Shown: piece by piece, positions 1 to 4,436 of the stretch
Position numbering within the stretch: position 1 is the stretch's first letter
How the letters are laid out: each line of letters opens with the position of its first letter
Source of the DNA: Bacillota bacterium
GTDB taxonomy: Bacteria; Bacillota; Clostridia; Oscillospirales; Acutalibacteraceae
Assembly (NCBI GenBank): GCA_023391275.1
Contig: JAEWBE010000041.1
Location: 1-5,374, forward strand
Reading direction: 5' to 3'
DNA: 5,374 nt
Program-made: the position numbers and the translations under genes
Notes under the pieces: generated by a model
Told to the model about the DNA's origin: nothing
Database searches by the model: none
Seen by the model: the letters and a program-made list of their open reading frames with translations, nothing else

Positions 1-615
1 ATAAGCAATGACGGCGGGCAGGACGGAAATCACAACGATGGCGATCACGACCAGCCCGAAGTGATTCTGGATATATTCGATGTTGCCGAACCAATAGCCG
101 AACAGGAAGAGCGCCGTTACCCACGAAAGACCGCCGACGACATTGTAGCGCAGAAAGCGGCGGTACGGCATAAGGCACGCGCCTGCCACAAACGGCGCGA
201 ACGTGCGCACGATGGGGATAAAGCGGGCGATGGTGATGGTTTTGCCGCCGTGCCGTTCAAAAAACACCTGCGTCTGTTCCAGATGTTCGTATTTCAGAAG
301 CGGCACGCGCTCTTTCCGCGAAATTTTTTCACGCAGGGCGTGCCCGATGTGGTAATTCATCGTGTCTCCGCCGACCGCTGCCGCGTACATCAGCGCCAGC
401 ATCACCGGAATGTTGATCGGCCCGCCGGCTGCTGCGATCGCACCCGTTACAAAGATCAGGGAGTCGCCTGGCAGAAACGGAGTAAATACCAGGCCGGTTT
501 CGATGAACAGAACAGCGAAAATCAGAATATAGGCAAGCGTATTGTATTGGCTCAGCAGCATGTTCAGATATTTATCGAGATGAAGAAACAGATCGATCAC
601 AAAAGCGGCATCCAA
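1..615 (-). CDS. DedA-family membrane protein, 3' end outside window
   Basis: This is a DedA/SNARE-associated (DedA, VTT domain) integral membrane protein. The family is linked to lipid carrier or phospholipid translocation and to envelope homeostasis; the substrate of this member cannot be told. 205 codons are visible and the frame is still open at the left edge, where the usual C-terminal hydrophobic helix (residues 187-205) is running. Family hallmarks are seen: a hydrophobic segment at 28-47, the FLPGD motif at 47-51 after Glu39, a small-residue-rich segment at 55-82 followed by GGD at 82-84, and the basic motif ARFIPIVRTFAPFVAG at 130-145. The start is TTG at 615: an in-frame TAA lies five codons upstream, and an AAAGGGA ribosome binding site sits about 7 bases before it. 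The next in-frame ATG is codon 19, inside the conserved N-terminus and without a binding site. Family identity is firm; only the exact start is uncertain. Confidence 0.93.
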   Translation of the reverse strand, partial: MDAAFVIDLFLHLDKYLNMLLSQYNTLAYILIFAVLFIETGLVFTPFLPGDSLIFVTGAIAAAGGPINIPVMLALMYAAAVGGDTMNYHIGHALREKISRKERVPLLKYEHLEQTQVFFERHGGKTITIARFIPIVRTFAPFVAGACLMPYRRFLRYNVVGGLSWVTALFLFGYWFGNIEYIQNHFGLVVIAIVVISVLPAVIAY

Positions 616-638
616 TGTAAGTTCCCTTTCTTAAAATA

Positions 639-644
639 ATTGTA
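639..644 (-). promoter_or_regulatory. Extended -10 promoter element for the DedA gene
   Basis: On the minus strand the sequence TGGTACAAT matches an extended -10 (TG-N-TATAAT with one mismatch). The expected start of transcription is near 632, giving a leader of under 20 bases before the TTG start at 615. No good -35 box is seen 17 bases upstream (GGAAGA), which is usual for extended -10 promoters. This is a pattern match only. Confidence 0.45.
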
Positions 645-673
645 CCATCATCATAGCGTTCTCTTCCGGGCCA

Positions 674-695
674 ATCTTAAACGTATCGTAAACGT
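674..695. repeat. Two tandem 11-bp repeats upstream of the DedA promoter
   Basis: Plus-strand units ATCTTAAACGT (674-684) and ATCGTAAACGT (685-695) are adjacent and differ at one of 11 positions. The period is about one helical turn. They lie roughly 42 to 63 bases upstream of the predicted DedA transcription start, where activator sites often lie. A regulator role is inferred. Confidence 0.4.
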
Positions 696-731
696 TTCAA
701 AAATTTTCTGGAAAAGGTACTTCGGACGACG

Positions 732-1337
732 CTATTTCTGCGAATCACCGTGCAGCCGTTCGCCAAGCAGCCCGGCTGCAATGTCCCGGTTCCCGGTCAT
801 AAGGGCAAGCAGCATGCGGTACACCGTTTCCGGCGAATCCTGAAAATTTTTCTTTACGATCCCGGCCTGCGCGAGGTCCGGCACATAGAGTGAAAAATTC
901 ATCAGATCTTCCGCTCCGCCGGAAATATGGCAGGTGACGCAGTATCCGTGTTCCGCGGGAACGACATCCACGGTGTTTTCCTTTTCGCGCCTTGCCCGGT
1001 CAAGCAGATTCAGCGCGGCGCAGAGCGCCTTTTCTCTTACGGAGGGCGGAAGCTCAAAATCGAGCTGCTTCGAGATCATCCGCGCGGAGTCCCCGGCCGT
1101 ACAGATCCGGGGCATCTCTCCGCTGAGGATAATGTTGCCTTTTTCCGCCATTTCCGCAATGGCGTCCGTCACTTCAAAATAATTTGCCAGCCCGTTTTCG
1201 ACGATGATCTCTACAAGGTCGTCTTCCGCGAGCGGCGCCTTTACGCTGGTCAGAAGATAGCAGACCAGAATGCGGATCTCGTTTCTGCTGCGCAGCCCTC
1301 CGGGTTCAACCCCTGCGGTGAATGCGTCGTACTTCAC
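732..1337 (-). CDS. DUF4364 family protein
   Basis: A 201-residue soluble protein of the DUF4364 family, which is widespread in Clostridia and has no established function. The N-terminus has the family signature: an AFTAGVEPGGLR run at 5-16 followed by NEIRILVCYLL at 19-29. Residues 15-75 look like a winged-helix fold, with helices around 18-30, 38-50 and 53-66 and then a short hydrophobic hairpin (GNIILSGE). DNA binding is therefore possible but is inferred. The middle (79-122) is mostly charged helix, and the C-terminal part (128-195) is mixed. The start is GTG at 1337, with GAGGTG placed 7 bases upstream. An overlapping ATG at 1340 runs straight into TGA, so it is not the start. The gene has its own promoter and its stop lies 117 bases before the DedA start. 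There is no signal peptide or membrane segment. Confidence 0.9.
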   Translation of the reverse strand: MKYDAFTAGVEPGGLRSRNEIRILVCYLLTSVKAPLAEDDLVEIIVENGLANYFEVTDAIAEMAEKGNIILSGEMPRICTAGDSARMISKQLDFELPPSVREKALCAALNLLDRARREKENTVDVVPAEHGYCVTCHISGGAEDLMNFSLYVPDLAQAGIVKKNFQDSPETVYRMLLALMTGNRDIAAGLLGERLHGDSQK

Positions 1338-1368
1338 ATGGATTCACCTCTGTTCCTCACATGATCTC

Positions 1369-1397
1369 ATTATAGCAGAAGCCGGTTATATTTGCAA
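1369..1397 (-). promoter_or_regulatory. Sigma-A-type promoter for the DUF4364 gene
   Basis: On the minus strand a -35 box TTGCAA (1392-1397) and a perfect -10 box TATAAT (1369-1374) are separated by 17 bases. Transcription should start near 1362, about 25 bases before the GTG start at 1337. The -35 box lies within the T-tract of the terminator of the upstream XRE gene, so terminator and promoter share bases. Confidence 0.8.
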
Positions 1398-1426
1398 AAA
1401 CAAAAACCCGCGCGCAAAGCGGCGGG
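1398..1426 (-). terminator. Rho-independent terminator of the XRE regulator gene
   Basis: Immediately after the TGA stop (1427-1429) the minus strand forms CCCGC-CGC-TTT-GCG-C-GCGGG, an 8-bp stem with one bulged C. It is followed by TTTTTG and further Ts. It separates the XRE gene from DUF4364. Confidence 0.8.
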
Positions 1427-1867
1427 TCAGGTCTGTGCTATATTGTTGTTGTCCTCGGGGGAGCGCTGCGCGCTCATTTTTGAAAGATGTTCAAGAATGG
1501 CCGCCTGCTGCTTTTTGGAACAGATGCGAAAAAACCCGACCAGTTCCTTTTCTTCTCCGGAAAGTTCATAAATATGGCTGGTGTTTTTTTTGCTGAATAA
1601 GTAATTTTCCACAGGCTTTTTTTGAGCCAGGCCTTTATGTGGAATTTCATCTGCAAGAAGGCTATCCATCGAGATATTGAATATTTTCGTCAGCGACATC
1701 AAGGTCGAGACGTCGGGGGTGGTTTTGCCGATTTCGTAATAGGAATATGTGGATCGGTCGATATTCAATATTTTAGCGATTTGGCTCTGCGTGAAACCGC
1801 TTTTGACGCGCAGTTCCCTGAGACGTTCGCCAATGCGTAATTTAAACAAGGAAAGATCGCCTTCCAC
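1427..1867 (-). CDS. XRE-family HTH transcriptional regulator
   Basis: A 146-residue DNA-binding protein with a Cro/CI-type helix-turn-helix (HTH_3) at about residues 10-68. The scanning and recognition helices are visible: FTQSQIAKILN at 25-35, then DRSTYSYYEIGKTTPD, the usual run around the wing, and a final helix ending in the DSLLADE turn. Residues 72-146 form a charged C-terminal region, with helices at about 103-130 and a polar tail, that matches no sensor domain I recognise. The target genes are unknown. The start is uncertain: GTG at 1867 has no convincing ribosome binding site, whereas TTG at 1852 has GGAAGG 10 bases upstream and would give the more usual short N-terminus beginning FKLRIGERL. 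An in-frame TGA lies 13 codons upstream of the GTG. The gene has its own promoter and terminator. A short palindrome covers its -10 box, consistent with autorepression, though that is an inference. Confidence 0.9.
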   Translation of the reverse strand: MEGDLSLFKLRIGERLRELRVKSGFTQSQIAKILNIDRSTYSYYEIGKTTPDVSTLMSLTKIFNISMDSLLADEIPHKGLAQKKPVENYLFSKKNTSHIYELSGEEKELVGFFRICSKKQQAAILEHLSKMSAQRSPEDNNNIAQT

Positions 1868-1917
1868 TTCCAGATTCGATACATTCTGCGGAAATCACTT
1901 ACCTCAAATTGTCTCCG

Positions 1918-1945
1918 ATTATATCGTATTCGTTTTATTGTTTAA
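1918..1945 (-). promoter_or_regulatory. Likely promoter of the XRE regulator gene
   Basis: The minus strand has a perfect -10 box TATAAT at 1918-1923, with a poor -35 (TTAAAC, 1940-1945) 16 bases upstream. The -10 is embedded in the palindrome CGAT-TAT-ATCG (plus strand, 1916-1926), a plausible operator. The leader to the coding start would be about 45-60 bases. Confidence 0.5.
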
Positions 1946-2006
1946 GAGTTTTGTGATTATTATTCACAGGAAATGCGAAGCGGAAGGAATCTTTTTCTTA
2001 AAACCC

Positions 2007-2035
2007 TTGACGAATCGACTTGCATTGGATATAAT
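2007..2035 (+). promoter_or_regulatory. Sigma-A-type promoter for tRNA-Thr
   Basis: TTGACG (2007-2012) and a perfect TATAAT (2030-2035) are separated by exactly 17 bases. Transcription should begin near 2042, a dozen bases before the mature tRNA 5' end at 2055. This is one of the strongest promoters in the window, as expected for a stable RNA gene. Confidence 0.85.
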
Positions 2036-2054
2036 AATAAAGTTGTTGCGATTT

Positions 2055-2130
2055 GCTACTGTGGCTCAGTTGGTAGAGCAGCGCATTCGTAATGCGCAGG
2101 TCGTCCGTTCGAGTCGGACCAGTAGCTCCA
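2055..2130 (+). tRNA. tRNA-Thr, anticodon CGT, CCA encoded
   Basis: A complete 76-base cloverleaf. The acceptor stem GCTACTG/CAGTAGC (2055-2061 with 2120-2126) has 7 pairs, the D arm is GCTC/GAGC, and the anticodon stem is GCGCA/TGCGC with loop TTCGTAA (anticodon CGT at 2088-2090). The variable loop is 5 bases, and the T arm is GTCCG/CGGAC with loop TTCGAGT. Then come discriminator T (2127) and an encoded CCA (2128-2130). It reads ACG codons. The first pairs G1-C72 and C2-G71 agree with known threonine identity elements. It is a single tRNA unit with its own promoter and two terminators downstream. Confidence 0.97.
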
Positions 2131-2133
2131 GAA

Positions 2134-2173
2134 AAGACCCAGGAAGCATGTGTGTTTCCTGGGTCTTCTTTTT
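2134..2173 (+). terminator. First rho-independent terminator after tRNA-Thr
   Basis: A perfect 12-bp stem, AAGACCCAGGAA (2134-2145) with TTCCTGGGTCTT (2156-2167), has a 10-base loop and is followed by CTTTTTG. It lies 3 bases after the CCA end. Read on the minus strand the stem is followed only by a short T-run, so it could weakly stop mscL read-through as well. Confidence 0.9.
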
Positions 2174-2182
2174 GCTCTGTTC

Positions 2183-2215
2183 AAGCGGATGGGTTTTATG
2201 CCTGTCCGCTTTTTT
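2183..2215 (+). terminator. Second tandem terminator after tRNA-Thr
   Basis: AAGCGGA (2183-2189) pairs with TCCGCTT (2205-2211). It is extended inward by TGGG/CCTG with two wobble pairs around a 7-base loop, and it runs into TTTTTT (2210-2215). It lies about 10 bases after the first terminator, apparently as a backup. Confidence 0.75.
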
Positions 2216-2389
2216 GTTGCACGGTGGTCTGCCCGAGCATGGTGTCGAATCGGTCGGTCAATGCCTTGTCTACCGATTCCAAAGCGTGAAGATAGCGGTT
2301 CGCGCTTTAAAATACGCGTTGAAAATTTCCAGAGCGTCCGTAGCGTGTGTACTCTTTTGTTCACGCTTTACCGGTCGGTTCTTTGGCTT
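2196..2389 (-). pseudogene. Frameshifted relic of an unrecognised gene after mscL
   Basis: I do not recognise the product. Beyond the mscL coding end, two minus-strand frames read protein-like and join end to end. The first frame, from 2389 to about 2288, contains DALEIFNAYFKARTAIF. The second, from 2288 to the TAA at 2196-2198, continues with HALESVDKALTDRFDTMLG and ends in SGQA. One missing base near 2288 would explain the switch. The joined piece would be a mostly helical C-terminal fragment of about 64 residues. No start or ribosome binding site of its own is seen, and the first part overlaps the last codons of mscL in another frame. Evidence is composition and continuity only; chance open frames remain possible. 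Confidence 0.3.
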
Positions 2390-2796
2390 TTAAGCAAGTC
2401 TCGAATTTCTGAGAGAAGGGCTTCTGATTTTGTAAGTTCAATTTTTTCTTCCGCCTCTTCAATTTCCTTTTTGTGGTTCAGTTTGTCCTTTGCCTTATTA
2501 ATTCCCTTGATGCAAACGAAAAGTGCCAAAGCAATTGATAAAAAATTAATCACTGACTGTAAGAAAGCCCCATAGGTAAGTACAATAGCCGACGAACCGA
2601 ATAAACCTGGGATAGTGAGCTGAAGATTCGCTATGTTGACACGTCCAAGGATAATGCTCAGAAGTGGCATGATGATATCTTTTACCAATGAGGCGATGAT
2701 GGCGCTGAATGCACCGCCAAGGACAACGCCGACGGCCATATCCAATACGTTGCCCTTCATAGCAAATTCACGAAATTCTGCGATAAATTTTTTCAT
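2368..2796 (-). CDS. mscL: Large-conductance mechanosensitive channel MscL
   Basis: A 142-residue inner-membrane channel that opens at high membrane tension and releases solutes during hypo-osmotic shock; it works as a homopentamer. The order of elements matches the family: an amphipathic N-terminal helix (KKFIAEFREFAMKGN), TM1 with the DMAVGVVLGGAFSAIIASLV pore-lining run at about 19-38, the DIIMPLLS motif, a periplasmic loop (about 52-68), TM2 with YGAFLQSVINFLSIALALF at about 74-92, then the KGINK basic turn, a charged linker and the C-terminal helix EALLSEIRDLLKSQ. Length is normal. ATG at 2796 is chosen because GGAGGG lies 7 bases upstream; the in-frame TTG at 2811 precedes that site and is rejected. 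There is no clear terminator directly behind it. Confidence 0.97.
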   Translation of the reverse strand: MKKFIAEFREFAMKGNVLDMAVGVVLGGAFSAIIASLVKDIIMPLLSIILGRVNIANLQLTIPGLFGSSAIVLTYGAFLQSVINFLSIALALFVCIKGINKAKDKLNHKKEIEEAEEKIELTKSEALLSEIRDLLKSQRTDR

Positions 2797-2824
2797 AAAA
2801 TGTCCCTCCAATTCTAATTTAATA

Positions 2825-2851
2825 ATAATACAAGCTATCTCTAATTTTCAA
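2825..2851 (-). promoter_or_regulatory. Weak promoter candidate for mscL
   Basis: The minus strand has TTGAAA (2846-2851) and an AT-rich -10 candidate TATTAT (2825-2830), but the spacer is only 15 bases. Shifting to TTATTA gives 17 bases and a poorer box. The position suits transcription starting shortly before the mscL ribosome binding site. Low certainty. Confidence 0.3.
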
Positions 2852-2935
2852 CCGGATTAAATAATTTCATTTTTTTGATGACCTTCGGGCCGCCCTTTTT
2901 GCTTGGTGCTACGCCGTGAAAAGATTATCGATATC

Positions 2936-3134
2936 ATCCGGCGTTCAATGCGGCCGTGTACGGACCGGCAGAGGCAAGGGCACGAAGATACCGGGACGAC
3001 AAGATCTATGCGCCAGCCGATGATCTGGATTCCTGCTTGTCCTCGCGCTGCCGAAAACCTATGCTGTAACCACTGAAACCACCGGCGCGGTACAGACGGC
3101 AGCGGTTAAGCAGGAAACGGCGGGGCCGATATAA
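2936..3134 (+). pseudogene. Degenerate plus-strand gene remnant
   Basis: I do not recognise the product. In a gap that is otherwise empty and more GC-rich than its surroundings, one plus frame reads HPAFNAAVYGPAEARARRYR and continues with DDKIYAPADDLDS to about 3030. A second frame then reads LALPKTYAVTTETTGAVQTA and KQETAGPI to a TAA at 3132-3134. A shift around 3030-3045 would join them, and upstream the first frame meets a TGA at 2916-2918. No start with a ribosome binding site is left. A hairpin terminator begins 26 bases after the TAA on the same strand, as expected for the 3' end of a once-active gene. It is probably a decayed coding sequence. Confidence 0.4.
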
Positions 3135-3159
3135 AATAATTACATACGATATCATCATT

Positions 3160-3204
3160 CCCCGTTGCTCCATTCTTGTGGATCAGCGGGGATTTTCTGC
3201 TTTT
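3160..3204 (+). terminator. Hairpin terminator behind the plus-strand remnant
   Basis: CCCCGTTG (3160-3167) pairs with CAGCGGGG (3184-3191) with one T-G wobble. It is extended inward across a mismatch by TCCA/TGGA around a 6-base loop. ATTTTCTGCTTTT follows. The T-tract is interrupted, so efficiency may be moderate. Read on the minus strand there is no T-tract, so it does not serve the gene ending at 3238. Confidence 0.6.
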
Positions 3205-3237
3205 CACAAATTTTAATGGGGGCATAACAATTATGAG

Positions 3238-3702
3238 CTAAAATCCGATAAATCCAAATGGGAATCTTCTCCTGCGACGAAACAACTCTTGTAATAAAAG
3301 AAAGTCAATAAAATCTCTAAATAATCCTCTACGTCTAAAACGACGGTTAAACATTTCAGGTTCCCGTCCAAATTCCCCACGCTCTATTGGCGGATCCATC
3401 TTTAAATTGTCAAATCCTCGTGCATATTCTGCGATATCAGGATACATTCTGCATACATCGTCGTAAATACTATCCGATATATTGTCTATCGTTTCCTGAG
3501 TTGGCATCGCAGAATCAGTAGCATCCATTTCATCACATACCATCATAATGTAAGGCTGGACTTTATAGAATACTTCTGGGTACGCTCTCCGAGCCGACAT
3601 AGCTGCCATAGACTTTGGCGAAGAAGACATGTTGCATTGTGAAGCCATAGCATTCTGAAAATCTTTATCAATGTTCATGTTGGAGAAGGGCTGGTCTTCC
3701 AC
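3238..3702 (-). CDS. Uncharacterised clostridial protein with Arg-rich C-terminus
   Basis: I have no name or function for this 154-residue protein, though its central block resembles short hypothetical proteins common in Clostridia. Residues 1-35 are polar and rich in Met, Ser and Asn. Residues 38-98 form the conserved-looking core: ARRAYPEVFYKVQPYIMMVC, then the MPTQETIDNISDSIYDDVCR helix and MYPDIAEYARGFD. Residues 100-124 are charged with REFGREP-like turns. The tail, 122-154, has arginine clusters (RFRRRG, FRRRRRF) around a hydrophobic helix DFIDFLLLQEL and ends FPFGFIGF, which suggests contact with membrane, nucleic acid or a spore structure. That is a guess. GTG at 3702 is chosen because GGGAGG lies about 8 bases upstream; the frame stays open further upstream, but that part looks non-coding and contains a terminator hairpin. 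Confidence 0.75.
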   Translation of the reverse strand: MEDQPFSNMNIDKDFQNAMASQCNMSSSPKSMAAMSARRAYPEVFYKVQPYIMMVCDEMDATDSAMPTQETIDNISDSIYDDVCRMYPDIAEYARGFDNLKMDPPIERGEFGREPEMFNRRFRRRGLFRDFIDFLLLQELFRRRRRFPFGFIGF

Positions 3703-3875
3703 ATTAATTTCCTCCCAGTTCAAGTTATTGGAATACACCTGGATATATGCTGTTTTATAATATGTACAATGATTTAAAAAGTCACACTGAAAAAAGGTCC
3801 GGATCATTTTCAGTTCGTGTCGATTATGATATAAAAACACTGAAATTTCTAAATATTCATGATTTTGGAGCATTG

Positions 3876-3927
3876 AAAAATGCGCCACAGTGTACCAGCC
3901 TTCTTTTTAGCTGGAGCTCTATGGCGC
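3876..3927 (-). terminator. Leader hairpin with T-tract: attenuator or small-RNA terminator
   Basis: On the minus strand GCGCCATAG (3927-3919) pairs with CTGTGGCGC (3890-3882), 9 bp with one wobble. After a symmetric 4x4 internal loop (AGCT opposite TACA), CCAGC pairs with GCTGG around a 10-base loop. ATTTTT follows directly (3881-3876), so it has the form of a rho-independent terminator. It stands about 174 bases upstream of the GTG start at 3702 and about 50 bases downstream of a predicted transcription start near 3976. It could end a roughly 100-base small RNA or act as an attenuator. A second GCGCC directly upstream (3934-3930) could compete for the same 3' arm. Confidence 0.6.
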
Positions 3928-3982
3928 TTGGCGCTTAAATTTCGATATTGCCTTTTCAATTTGCTATCTTTTTTTAGTTCCG

Positions 3983-3991
3983 ATTATACCA
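3983..3991 (-). promoter_or_regulatory. Extended -10 promoter, minus strand
   Basis: The minus strand reads TGGTATAAT, a perfect -10 box (3983-3988) with an upstream TG in extended -10 position. The -35 region 17 bases upstream is poor (ATCTCG). Transcription should start near 3976 and run through the leader hairpin towards the gene starting at 3702. On the plus strand the same bases can be read as a weak divergent promoter (TTGCTA at 3961-3966, 18 bases, TATACC). Confidence 0.6.
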
Positions 3992-4015
3992 CATTATTAT
4001 AAAAACGAGATAGTG

Positions 4016-4146
4016 CCCCTGCCCATCTGAGCGAATCCGATTCATCAGTCACCCGCTGTGGAACAATTTGCTTCGGCCTGTTCCCAGCAGCCATCGTCAG
4101 GCAGCAAATAGCCCATCGGGATTCATTCCCAGCGGGGATTGTTTTT
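4016..4146 (+). ncRNA. Candidate structured RNA of unknown class
   Basis: I do not recognise this RNA. Pairings are read directly from the plus strand. The closing helix is CTG (4027-4029) with CAG (4130-4132), then GAATCCGAT (4033-4041) with ATC-G-GGATTC (4115-4124), 9 pairs with one bulged G; CCCC/GGGG can extend it outward. Inside, stem B is GCTG-T-GGAACA (4055-4065) with TGTTCCCAGC (4079-4088), 10 pairs and one bulged T. Loop bases ATTTGCT (4066-4072) are complementary to AGCAAAT (4103-4109), giving a possible pseudoknot. Alternatively GCCTG (4076-4080) pairs with CAGGC (4098-4102) to extend this into a 12-pair stem C that excludes stem B. The 3' arm GGGG is followed by ATTGTTTTTG. The strand is chosen on that T-tract; nearly all pairs are Watson-Crick, so the opposite strand folds too. 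No clear promoter is seen. Confidence 0.45.
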
Positions 4147-4148
4147 GT

Positions 4149-4185
4149 CCTCCCATCTGCCTCGCGGCGGCTGGGAGGGTTTTTT
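4149..4185 (+). terminator. Strong terminator after the structured segment
   Basis: CCTCCCA (4149-4155) pairs with TGGGAGG (4172-4178). The 16-base interior contains GCC-TCGC-GGC, a second short helix. GTTTTTT follows (4179-4185). No plus-strand protein gene leads into it, so it supports plus-strand transcription of the segment at 4016-4146. On the minus strand no T-tract follows, so it does not end the small gene at 4206. Confidence 0.75.
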
Positions 4186-4205
4186 GTTCCGCTTTGAATT
4201 TATTT

Positions 4206-4406
4206 TCAGCAGTCACAGTGATGGCTTGAGCGGCACCTGAGGATCCGGTCAATAAGGGCATCAAGCAAGCGCAGGTCTCTGTTGTTCAGCTTATCAAGAT
4301 CACGGATAATGTCTTTCAGAGTGCAGGCGCTCTTAGAGTCGCGGTCTTTCCTGTCATCATCCTTGCAATCGTCTTCCTTAAAAAAGTTATCATTGAAGTC
4401 AGACAT
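4206..4406 (-). CDS. Small acidic protein of unknown function, 66 residues
   Basis: I do not recognise this protein. The first 28 residues are very polar, with a run of Asp, Lys and Arg (EDDCKDDDRKDRDSK). Residues 29-58 form an amphipathic helix pair (TLKDIIRDLDKLNNRDLRLL then DALIDRILR), and the tail CRSSHHCDC carries three Cys and two His that could bind a metal or form disulfides. With the two further Cys at 14 and 28 it has five cysteines. The start is ATG at 4406: a perfect AGGAGG sits 7 bases upstream. An upstream in-frame start at 4466 would place this site inside the coding region and overlap the -35 box. A good promoter and a palindromic operator-like site precede it. Coding is supported by the ribosome binding site and promoter, not by family recognition. 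No terminator is seen behind it on this strand. Confidence 0.7.
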   Translation of the reverse strand: MSDFNDNFFKEDDCKDDDRKDRDSKSACTLKDIIRDLDKLNNRDLRLLDALIDRILRCRSSHHCDC

Positions 4407-4436
4407 TACAGAACCTCCTTTACTAAAATCTGTTCC

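Noticed and set aside
61..639. A 192-codon plus-strand open frame opposite the DedA gene.
   Set aside because: The minus strand carries clear DedA motifs and a ribosome binding site. The plus frame is rich in Arg, His and Gln, as expected of an antisense shadow.
2247..2308. Inverted repeats GAATCGGT/ACCGATTC (2247-2279) and AAAGCG/CGCTTT (2281-2308) downstream of the tRNA.
   Set aside because: No T-tract follows on either strand and the loops are long; they are weaker than the flanking terminators and may be chance within the relic sequence.
2056..2393. Open frames on both strands running through the tRNA gene, with phrases such as ATVAQLVEQRIRNAQVV (plus) and WSDSNGRPAHYECAALPTEPQ (minus).
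   Set aside because: These are translations of the tRNA-Thr sequence itself, a well-known annotation artefact. The frames have no ribosome binding site and cross two terminators.
3703..3888. In-frame upstream extension of the arginine-tailed protein to an ATG at 3888.
   Set aside because: The extension would include the 3' half of a terminator hairpin and has atypical composition. GTG at 3702 has a strong GGGAGG site at the right distance.
4037..4110. A short minus-strand frame (MGYLLPDDGCWEQAEANCST, about 4043-4114) and plus frames across the structured segment.
   Set aside because: None has a ribosome binding site, all are short, and the stems constrain the bases on both strands. The RNA reading explains the symmetry better, though a small peptide cannot be fully excluded.
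4016..4146. 6S RNA or RNase P RNA as the identity of the structured segment.
   Set aside because: It is too short and lacks the long bubble-containing rod of 6S RNA; the conserved RNase P blocks are absent.
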